A stretch of DNA of 9,084 bases from the NCBI GenBank assembly GCA_937863915.1, contig CALMID010000057.1, forward strand, positions 1-9,084, written 5' to 3'. The position numbers were made by a program, and so were the translations under genes. The DNA comes from an uncultured Pseudomonas sp. Its GTDB lineage: Bacteria > Pseudomonadota > Gammaproteobacteria > Pseudomonadales > Pseudomonadaceae. Below, one piece after another: positions 4,007 through 9,084 of this stretch (within the stretch, counting starts at the first letter, position 1; every line of letters begins with the position of its first letter). Under the pieces are notes generated by a model. It searched no databases and was not told the origin of the DNA. It was given only the letters and a program-made list of their open reading frames with translations.

Positions 4007-6331
4007 ATGACTCGATCTCGCTCCCCACGTTCTTCTCGTTCCCGTAGCAAGGCGCGCTCGTCAGCGCGGCCCTGGCTGGGGCTGCTGCTCAAGCTGAGCC
4101 TGGTCGGCCTGGTGGTGCTGGCAGGCTTTGCCGTGTACCTGGATGCCGTGGTGCAGGAGAAATTCTCCGGCAAGCGCTGGACGGTGCCGGCCAAGGTCTA
4201 TGCGCGGCCGCTGGAGCTGTTCGTCGGGCAGAAGCTTACGCGCGAGGACTTCCTGGCCGAGCTGGCGGCCCTGGGCTATCGCCGCGAAAGTGTCAGCAAT
4301 GGCCCCGGGGCAGTTTCGGTTAACGGCAATACGGTGGAGCTGCACAGCCGGGGCTTCCAGTTTTATGAAGGACTGGAGCCGGCGCAGCGCATTCGGGTGC
4401 GTTTCTCCGGCAGCTATGTCGCCGGCTTGAGCCAGGCCAATGGCGCGGCACTGGCCGTGGCCCGTCTTGAACCGATGCTGATCGGCGGGCTGTATCCCGC
4501 GCATCATGAAGACCGTGTGCTGATCAAACTTGACCAGGTACCGCCCTACCTGGTGGAAACCCTGGTGGCGGTCGAGGATCGTGAATTCTGGAATCACCAC
4601 GGCGTTTCGCTCAAGTCGATTGCCCGTGCGGTCTGGGTCAATGCCTCGGCAGGCCAGCTGCGTCAGGGCGGAAGCACCCTGACCCAGCAGCTGGTGAAGA
4701 ATTTCTATCTGACCGGTGAGCGCAGCCTGCAGCGCAAGTTGACCGAGGCCATGATGGCCGTGCTGCTGGAGCTGCACTACGACAAGCAGGCCATTCTGGA
4801 GGCGTACCTGAACGAGGTGTTCCTCGGGCAGGATGGCCAGCGTGCGGTGCATGGCTTCGGTCTGGCCAGTCAGTACTTCTTCAGTCAGCCGCTGTCCGAG
4901 TTGAAGCTGCATCAGGTGGCGCTGCTGGTGGGGATGGTCAAGGGGCCGACCTACTACAATCCGCGCCGCAATCCCGAGCGCGCGCTGGCGCGCCGCAATC
5001 TGGTGATCGATCTGCTGGTTGAGCAGGGCGTGGTGACGGTGGAGCAGGCGGCGCAGGCCAAAGCGCAGCCGCTGGCCATTACCCAGCGCGGCAGTCTGGC
5101 CGACAGTTCTTTCCCGGCGTTCCTTGATCTGGTCAAGCGCCAGCTGCGTCAGGATTACCGTGAGGAAGACCTGACCGAAGAGGGGCTGCGCATTTTCACC
5201 AGCTTCGATCCGATCCTGCAGGTCAAGGCCGAGGCCGCGCTGAGTGAGACCTTCAAGCGTCTTGGTGGGCGCAAGGGCGTGGAGCAGGTTGAGGCGGCCA
5301 TGCTGGTGAGCAACCCGGAAACCGGCGAAGTACAGGCGATGATTGGTAGTCGCCAGCCTCGCTTTGCCGGTTTCAACCGGGTGCTCGATGCGGTGCGGCC
5401 AATTGGTTCGCTGATCAAACCGGCGGTTTACCTGACGGCTCTCGAGCGCCCCAGTCAGTACACCTTGACCAGTTGGCTGGCCGATCAGCCCTTCTCGGTA
5501 AAAGGTCAGGATGGCCAGGTCTGGCGCCCGCAGAATTATGACCGCCAGGCCCACGGCAATATCTTCCTGTACCAGGGGCTGGCCAACTCCTACAACCTTT
5601 CCACTGCCAAACTCGGGCTGGAGCTGGGTGTGCCCAGCGTACTCAAGACGCTGGAGCGCCTGGGCGTGTCTCGCGAGTGGCCGGCTTACCCGTCGATGCT
5701 GCTCGGCGCGGGCTCGCTGAGCCCCATGGAAGTGGCGGGTATGTATCAGACTCTGGCCAATGGCGGCTTCAATACGCCGTTGCGGGCCATTCGCAGCGTG
5801 CTGACGGCCGAGGGTGAGCCGCTTGGTCGTTATCCGTTCCAGATTCAGCAGCGTTTTGATCCGGGCGCGATCTACCTTACTCAGGCAGCCATGCAGCGCG
5901 TGATGCGCGAAGGCACGGGGCGTTCGGTGTATTCCCGGCTGCCCGCCAACCTGAACCTGGCCGGCAAGACCGGCACCAGTAATGACTCGCGCGATAGCTG
6001 GTTTGCCGGCTTCAGTCAGGATTTGCTGGCGGTGGTCTGGCTGGGGCGCGATGACAATGGCAAGACGCCGCTGACCGGTGCGACCGGTGCGTTGCAGGTG
6101 TGGACCGGGTTCATGGCCAAGGCCGATCCTCTGCCGCTGGATATGCCCATGCCGGATAACGTGGTGCTGGCCTGGATTGATCCGCGCACGGGGCAGGGTT
6201 CCGATCCTGGCTGCCCGGGGGCGGTGCAGATGCCTTATATTCGCGGTAGCGAGCCCGCGCCGGGCAATCCGTGCGGTATCGCGGCACCGGCTGGCGCGGT
6301 GATGGATTGGGTCAAGGGTTGGCTGGAATGA
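4007..6331 (+). CDS. mrcB: Penicillin-binding protein 1B (bifunctional glycosyltransferase/transpeptidase)
   Basis: This class A PBP polymerises lipid II into glycan strands and cross-links them in the periplasm. The 774 residues read as a short Arg/Ser-rich cytoplasmic tail (1-21), one membrane anchor (about 23-45), a UB2H regulatory domain (about 57-145), a GT51 glycosyltransferase (about 165-340) and a transpeptidase (about 430-700). In the GT51 domain VAVEDREFWNHHG supplies catalytic Glu190, GGSTLTQQLVKN follows at 221-232, and RKLTEAMMA holds the second Glu247. The transpeptidase has SxxK with nucleophile Ser468 (GSLIKP), SYN at 528-530 and KTGT at 654-657, so all active-site motifs are intact. 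Cys736 and Cys756 in the C-terminal tail could form a disulfide. UB2H points to PBP1B rather than PBP1A, and the lipoprotein gene 16 bp downstream fits its activator. No Shine-Dalgarno precedes ATG 4007. The name ponB is also used. Confidence 0.97.
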   Translation: MTRSRSPRSSRSRSKARSSARPWLGLLLKLSLVGLVVLAGFAVYLDAVVQEKFSGKRWTVPAKVYARPLELFVGQKLTREDFLAELAALGYRRESVSNGPGAVSVNGNTVELHSRGFQFYEGLEPAQRIRVRFSGSYVAGLSQANGAALAVARLEPMLIGGLYPAHHEDRVLIKLDQVPPYLVETLVAVEDREFWNHHGVSLKSIARAVWVNASAGQLRQGGSTLTQQLVKNFYLTGERSLQRKLTEAMMAVLLELHYDKQAILEAYLNEVFLGQDGQRAVHGFGLASQYFFSQPLSELKLHQVALLVGMVKGPTYYNPRRNPERALARRNLVIDLLVEQGVVTVEQAAQAKAQPLAITQRGSLADSSFPAFLDLVKRQLRQDYREEDLTEEGLRIFTSFDPILQVKAEAALSETFKRLGGRKGVEQVEAAMLVSNPETGEVQAMIGSRQPRFAGFNRVLDAVRPIGSLIKPAVYLTALERPSQYTLTSWLADQPFSVKGQDGQVWRPQNYDRQAHGNIFLYQGLANSYNLSTAKLGLELGVPSVLKTLERLGVSREWPAYPSMLLGAGSLSPMEVAGMYQTLANGGFNTPLRAIRSVLTAEGEPLGRYPFQIQQRFDPGAIYLTQAAMQRVMREGTGRSVYSRLPANLNLAGKTGTSNDSRDSWFAGFSQDLLAVVWLGRDDNGKTPLTGATGALQVWTGFMAKADPLPLDMPMPDNVVLAWIDPRTGQGSDPGCPGAVQMPYIRGSEPAPGNPCGIAAPAGAVMDWVKGWLE

Positions 6332-6334
6332 CTA

Positions 6335-6340
6335 GAGGAG
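6335..6340 (+). promoter_or_regulatory. Ribosome binding site that sets a GTG start for lpoP
   Basis: GAGGAG lies 7 nt before GTG 6348 and directly after the mrcB stop codon, so the lipoprotein is translated from the mrcB mRNA with its own strong site. Confidence 0.75.
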
Positions 6341-6347
6341 TAGGTGT

Positions 6348-7040
6348 GTGAACAAGCTGTACGTGCCTTTGCTGGCTGCTTCGTTGACCTTGGCAGGTTG
6401 TGCCACCCCGCAGCGTGGCTCGGTGCCTGTAGTGGATGCCGGTGCCCCCTTGTCTGCCGGCGGTAGTGCCGTGCGTGAGCCGCAGCCGTCTTCCGTGCAG
6501 TCGCTGCCGCAGGACTCCGGGGTTGTGGTGATGGTGCCGCAGGGCGGCACGCCTGCACCGATTCAGGCTGGTGCTGCGCCCTTGAGTGCGCCAGGTATTA
6601 CACCCGGGCCCATTACTGCCGATCCTACGCTGGCCGGTAGCTGGGGCGCGGCTGCCGGGGCTTCGGCGCCCAGTGGCATTCCGTCGACGGCTGGCGGCCT
6701 GGCGGCCGATGAGCAGTTGGACGGCCCTGTGCTGGCACTGCTCACCACGGCCCAGCAGCAGCAGTCGGGAGGCGATCTCAATGGCGCTTCGGTCAGTCTG
6801 GAGCGCGCTCAGCGCATTGCGCCGCGCGAGCCGCAGGTGCTCTATCGCCTGGCCGAGGTGCGCCTGGCTCAGGGGGATCCCGCCCAGGCCGAACAGCTGG
6901 CTCGGCGCGGACTGACCTATGCCAATGGGCGGCCGGCGCTACAGGCCAGTCTGTGGGAACTGATTGCCCAGGCCCGTGACAAGCAGGGTGACCCGGCAGG
7001 CGCCGCGCAGGCACGGCAGCGGGCTCAGGTCAGCTCCTGA
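6348..7040 (+). CDS. lpoP: Outer-membrane lipoprotein with TPR domain, probable PBP1b activator LpoP
   Basis: The 230-residue product begins with a lipoprotein signal peptide whose lipobox is LAGC, so Cys18 would be acylated. Ala at +2 predicts sorting to the outer membrane. Residues 19-120 are a low-complexity linker rich in Ala, Gly, Pro and Ser, long enough to reach across the periplasm. Residues about 125-228 form TPR-like helices: QQQQSGGDLNGASVSLERAQ, VLYRLAEVRLAQGDPAQAEQ and a third near 200-226. In P. aeruginosa the TPR lipoprotein LpoP, encoded beside the PBP1b gene, was reported to be required for PBP1b activity, replacing the unrelated LpoB of enterobacteria. Position, lipobox and TPR all fit that protein. 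It is cotranscribed with mrcB (16-bp gap) and shares one base with the next start codon. Confidence 0.87.
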   Translation: MNKLYVPLLAASLTLAGCATPQRGSVPVVDAGAPLSAGGSAVREPQPSSVQSLPQDSGVVVMVPQGGTPAPIQAGAAPLSAPGITPGPITADPTLAGSWGAAAGASAPSGIPSTAGGLAADEQLDGPVLALLTTAQQQQSGGDLNGASVSLERAQRIAPREPQVLYRLAEVRLAQGDPAQAEQLARRGLTYANGRPALQASLWELIAQARDKQGDPAGAAQARQRAQVSS

Positions 7041-7369
7041 TGGATGCACGCATTCCCCAGATTGCCGATCAGTTGCTGCTCATCGAGCGGCAATTGCGTC
7101 AGTTGGGTCTGTGGGCTCAGCAGGCGCCCAGCGCCGAAGCATTGGCCAGCCAGCAGCCTTTTTGCGTCGACAGCCTGGCGTTCGAGGAGTGGCTGCAGTG
7201 GATTTTTCTGCCGCGGCTGAAAAGCATGCTTGAGGCGAATGCGCCTTTGCCCACGGCATCCGGTATTGCGGCGATGGCAGAGCAGGTCTTTGTTGGTAGG
7301 GCCCTTGAGGTCAAGGGCCTGATCGCTGCGCTGGAGGAGTTTGATCGGTTGATCGGGCTGGGCAGCTAG
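7040..7369 (+). CDS. YqcC-family protein (DUF446)
   Basis: The 109-residue acidic protein matches the length and pattern of the YqcC family: an N-terminal helix with the VxxxLxxIExxLRxLGLW-like run IADQLLLIERQLRQLGLW, then FEEWLQWIFLPRLKSML and a C-terminal helix with GLIAALEEFDRLIG. In E. coli yqcC sits beside truC (tRNA pseudouridine synthase C), but its own function is not established. Here it is the last gene of the mrcB-lpoP operon. Its ATG overlaps the lpoP TGA by one base (TGATG) and only a weak CAGG precedes it, which suggests translational coupling. There is no signal peptide, so a cytoplasmic location is likely. Its link with PBP1b may be functional or only positional. Confidence 0.85.
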   Translation: MDARIPQIADQLLLIERQLRQLGLWAQQAPSAEALASQQPFCVDSLAFEEWLQWIFLPRLKSMLEANAPLPTASGIAAMAEQVFVGRALEVKGLIAALEEFDRLIGLGS

Positions 7370-7376
7370 CGCGGTA

Positions 7377-7805
7377 TTACTGGCAGTTTTCCGCGATGGC
7401 TTTTTTGGCTTCGGCAATACGCTTCTGACGTTCGTTCTCGTCAAGGCGACGAACTTCGCCGTTCACTTCCTCGCGTAGGCGCGGGTTGTTTTCCAGCTGG
7501 GCCAGGTTGGTGCGCATTTTCTCGCAGTACTGCTTGCGCTCGGCTTCCTTGGCGGCGACTTCCTTTTTCACTTTTTCGTCGATGGCCTGTTGCTCTTCAT
7601 CCACGCCGACTTGTGGCAGTTTTGCCGGTATGGCTGCTGGGGCGGGGGCAATCGTGGTGTTCACGCTGGTTGCCTGTTGGCCTTCGGGCGGCAGGGCGCC
7701 AAAGTGGGTGACCCCTTGGGCATCTACCCATTTGTAGACCTGGGCGGCCATGACGGGCGTGCTCATGAGCACGATGAGGGCGCTGGCAATCAGTGAGCGA
7801 CGCAT
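7377..7805 (-). CDS. Secreted DUF4124-domain protein with coiled-coil tail
   Basis: The 142-residue product starts with a classical Sec signal peptide (RR, hydrophobic stretch, cleavage after VMA at residue 20). The mature N-terminus AQVYKWVDAQGVTHFG is the hallmark of DUF4124, a small periplasmic or envelope domain of unknown function. After a Pro/Ala-rich linker (about 50-65), residues 70-140 are strongly charged and helical, probably a coiled coil. Cys94 and Cys141 are the only cysteines in the mature protein and could pair. The start at ATG 7805 has AAGGA 6 nt upstream. The gene converges on the YqcC-like gene with only 7 bp between the stops, and no terminator is visible on either side. 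Confidence 0.87.
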   Translation of the reverse strand: MRRSLIASALIVLMSTPVMAAQVYKWVDAQGVTHFGALPPEGQQATSVNTTIAPAPAAIPAKLPQVGVDEEQQAIDEKVKKEVAAKEAERKQYCEKMRTNLAQLENNPRLREEVNGEVRRLDENERQKRIAEAKKAIAENCQ

Positions 7806-7840
7806 GTGGAGTCCTTGTGGGTGAGGTGCTTACGCCTGCA

Positions 7841-7846
7841 ACTATA
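7841..7846 (-). promoter_or_regulatory. Possible -10 of the DUF4124 gene
   Basis: TATAGT on the minus strand would start transcription near 7834, giving a leader of about 28 nt that contains the ribosome binding site. No convincing -35 is found at 16-18 bp, so this is only a candidate. Confidence 0.3.
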
Positions 7847-7880
7847 ACCAAAACAGCACAAACTTCATCCTGCGTTGTGT

Positions 7881-7892
7881 CACAGCGCTGTG
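7881..7892. repeat. 12-bp perfect palindrome upstream of ilvI
   Basis: CACAGCGCTGTG is a perfect dyad centred about 63 bp upstream of the predicted ilvI transcription start, between the two divergent promoter candidates. The protein that might bind it is not known. Confidence 0.45.
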
Positions 7893-7914
7893 TCGAATAA
7901 AAAACGCTTCCGGC

Positions 7915-7943
7915 TTGACTTGAGTGTTACGTTTCTCAACAAT
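7915..7943 (+). promoter_or_regulatory. Candidate ilvI promoter
   Basis: TTGACT (7915-7920) matches the -35 at 5 of 6 positions and AACAAT (7938-7943) the -10 at 4 of 6, with 17 bp between. The predicted start near 7950 would give ilvI an untranslated leader of about 250 nt. Confidence 0.5.
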
Positions 7944-7949
7944 CCATGA

Positions 7950-8202
7950 TTCGCCAAGTCGTTCCAGGTTACCGCCTGTCGCGCACGGCACCCAAGGTGC
8001 ACACCCGCGCCGCCCTGCTTACACCCTGTAACGCGTTACCTCGCGCTGGGTGGGATGGTCCCGCAACAATGGGGATGCTCCCAATACTGGTCAGTCAGCC
8101 ACAGCTTTCACGGTGATCACATTCACCCATGTGCTGTCAGGCCGGTTAACCAACTCAGCCGTCCTCGCGTGGGCGGCTCCCAAGCGTTAAAGAGGTGATT
8201 AC
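7950..8202 (+). other. Long, potentially structured 5' leader of ilvI
   Basis: No gene is supported in the interval between the DUF4124 start and ilvI; this part is the probable ilvI leader. It holds a perfect palindrome GTAACGCGTTAC (8028-8039), a small hairpin at 8052-8062 (GGGA/TCCC), another at 8070-8083 (TGGGG/CTCCCA), a stem CACAT/ATGTG at 8118-8133 and an 8-bp hairpin at 8157-8178. The last ends 10 nt before the ribosome binding site and has no U-run. A short frame inside (8069-8116) contains a Leu-Pro-Ile-Leu-Val run but no Shine-Dalgarno. Regulation by attenuation or a riboswitch-like element is possible but not shown. Confidence 0.4.
8157..8178 (+). other. Hairpin just upstream of the ilvI ribosome binding site
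   Basis: AGCCGTCC (8157-8164) pairs with GGGCGGCT (8171-8178), eight pairs including one U-G, around a 6-nt loop. It is followed by CCCAAGCGTT and then the AAAGAGG ribosome binding site. The missing U-tract argues against an intrinsic terminator. Confidence 0.5.
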
Positions 8203-9084
8203 GTGGAGCTTTTATCTGGCGCTGAAATGGTCGTCCGCTCGTTGCGTGACGAGGGCGTTAAGTACATCTACGGGTACCCGGGTGGTGCCCTCCTGCATAT
8301 TTACGATGCCCTGTTCAAAGAACCGGAAGTGACTCATGTCCTGGTTCGTCACGAACAGGCCGCCACACACATGGCTGATGGCTATGCCCGTGCTACCGGC
8401 AAGGCTGGCGTGGTGCTGGTGACTTCCGGTCCGGGGGCAACCAATGCCATTACCGGCATTGCGACCGCCTACATGGACTCCATCCCGATGGTGGTGCTGT
8501 CCGGCCAGGTTCCGAGTCGTATGGTGGGTACTGATGCCTTCCAGGAGACCGACATGGTCGGTATCTCCCGCCCGATCGTGAAGCACAGCTTCATCATCAA
8601 GCATCCTTCGGAAATTCCCGAGGTGATGAAGAAGGCGTTCTACATCGCTCAGTCGGGTCGTCCTGGCCCTGTCGTCGTCGACATTCCCAAGGACATGACC
8701 AATCCGGCGGAGAAGTTCGAGTACAGCTACCCGAAGAAGGCCAAGCTGCGCTCCTACAATCCGGCGACCCGTGGTCACTCCGGGCAGATCCGCAAGGCCG
8801 TGGAAATGCTGCTGGCCGCCAAGCGCCCGATTCTCTACTCCGGCGGCGGCGTCGTCATGGGCAACGCCTCGGCTCAGCTCACTGAGCTGGCCAAGCTGCT
8901 CAACCTGCCAGTGACCAATACCCTGATGGGCTTGGGTGCCTTCCCGGGCAGTGATCGCCAGTTCGTCGGCATGCTCGGCATGCACGGTAGCTACACCGCC
9001 AACCTGGCGATGCACCACTCCGACGTGATCCTGGCTGTCGGTGCGCGCTTCGATGACCGTGTGATCAACGGCGAAACCGCGGCC
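8203..9084 (+). CDS. ilvI: Acetolactate synthase large subunit IlvI (3' end outside window)
   Basis: Acetohydroxyacid synthase condenses pyruvate with pyruvate or 2-oxobutyrate in the first common step of valine, leucine and isoleucine synthesis; it is a ThDP-, Mg- and FAD-dependent cytosolic enzyme. The 294 visible residues start [11 protein letters not shown] from GTG 8203, which has AGAGG 7 nt upstream (within AAAGAGG, 8189-8195). [15 protein letters not shown], the ThDP-activating Glu51 in [23 protein letters not shown] at 74-81, GTDAFQETD at 109-117 and [13 protein letters not shown] at 152-164 are standard for the family. The region visible covers the N-terminal ThDP-pyrimidine domain and part of the central domain; the C-terminal GDG motif that binds Mg-diphosphate is outside. 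The full protein is usually about 570-590 residues, and ilvH (regulatory subunit) would be expected next. There is no sign of a break. Confidence 0.96.
   Translation, partial: MELLSGAEMVVRSLRDEGVKYIYGYPGGALLHIYDALFKEPEVTHVLVRHEQAATHMADGYARATGKAGVVLVTSGPGATNAITGIATAYMDSIPMVVLSGQVPSRMVGTDAFQETDMVGISRPIVKHSFIIKHPSEIPEVMKKAFYIAQSGRPGPVVVDIPKDMTNPAEKFEYSYPKKAKLRSYNPATRGHSGQIRKAVEMLLAAKRPILYSGGGVVMGNASAQLTELAKLLNLPVTNTLMGLGAFPGSDRQFVGMLGMHGSYTANLAMHHSDVILAVGARFDDRVINGETAA

Noticed and set aside
2338..4047. A 569-codon open frame on the plus strand opposite the kinase gene.
   Set aside because: It lies antisense to a gene with intact kinase motifs, has no ribosome binding site, its translation shows no recognisable motif, and it runs past the mrcB start in another frame. 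Long antisense open frames are common in GC-rich pseudomonad genes.
4061..5554. A 497-codon open frame on the minus strand inside mrcB.
   Set aside because: It is antisense to the GT51 and transpeptidase coding sequence, and its His/Gln/Leu-rich composition is what GC-rich codon complementarity produces.
7946..8116. A 56-codon plus-strand frame (MIRQVVPGYRL...) upstream of ilvI, considered as a hidden gene or leader peptide.
   Set aside because: It has no Shine-Dalgarno, its ATG lies at or before the predicted transcription start, and its composition is not that of a branched-chain leader peptide. The internal start at 8069 (with Leu-Pro-Ile-Leu-Val) also lacks a ribosome site.
8113..8190. 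A 25-codon GTG frame ending just before the ilvI ribosome binding site, considered as a leader peptide.
   Set aside because: There is no ribosome binding site and no run of Val, Leu or Ile codons; the hydrophobic residues are scattered.
8212..9018. A 268-codon open frame on the minus strand at the right edge.
   Set aside because: It is the complement of the ilvI coding sequence, which has full family motifs and a good ribosome binding site.

Overview
The window looks like a Pseudomonas (sensu lato) chromosome. It is GC-rich and every gene has a clear pseudomonad counterpart. The run APH/P-loop kinase, pentapeptide protein, TfoX-C protein, cbpA and PrrF on the minus strand, divergent from mrcB, lpoP, yqcC-like, DUF4124 and ilvI, matches from memory the P. 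aeruginosa PA4696-PA4704 neighbourhood. The left edge differs: PrrF faces the 3' end of lptG instead of the haem-uptake (phu) genes, and there is one PrrF copy, not a tandem pair. No mobile element, CRISPR array, tRNA or rRNA was seen.

Layout. 1-414 is the 3' end of lptG (LPS export permease), closed by an intrinsic terminator at 431-462. 470-586 (minus) is an iron-responsive PrrF sRNA with its own terminator, a sigma70-type promoter and an overlapping Fur-box-like site. 692-1489 (minus) is cbpA, a cAMP-binding protein, with a promoter candidate and a Vfr/CRP-like site about 60 bp upstream of the inferred transcription start. 1588-1857 (minus) is a TfoX C-terminal-domain protein, 1930-2277 (minus) a pentapeptide-repeat protein, and 2335-3891 (minus) a fused APH-fold/P-loop kinase of unknown substrate. 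A perfect 13-bp inverted repeat between the last two contains the Shine-Dalgarno of the pentapeptide gene.

4007-7369 (plus) is a compact operon: mrcB (PBP1b), a lipoprotein that fits the PBP1b activator LpoP, and a YqcC-family protein whose start overlaps the lpoP stop. A perfect TATAAT lies only 8 nt before the mrcB ATG and no Shine-Dalgarno is visible, so mrcB may be translated from a leaderless or nearly leaderless mRNA. 7377-7805 (minus) is a small secreted DUF4124 protein. After a 397-nt intergenic region with divergent promoter candidates and a potentially structured leader, ilvI (acetolactate synthase large subunit) starts at GTG 8203 and runs off the right edge.

Together the window covers envelope biogenesis (LptG, PBP1b/LpoP), iron-sparing sRNA control (PrrF), second-messenger sensing (CbpA) and branched-chain amino acid synthesis (IlvI). 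I see no wholly new system. The most useful leads are regulatory: the SD-containing palindrome, the possible leaderless mrcB, the single-copy PrrF locus, and the long ilvI leader.
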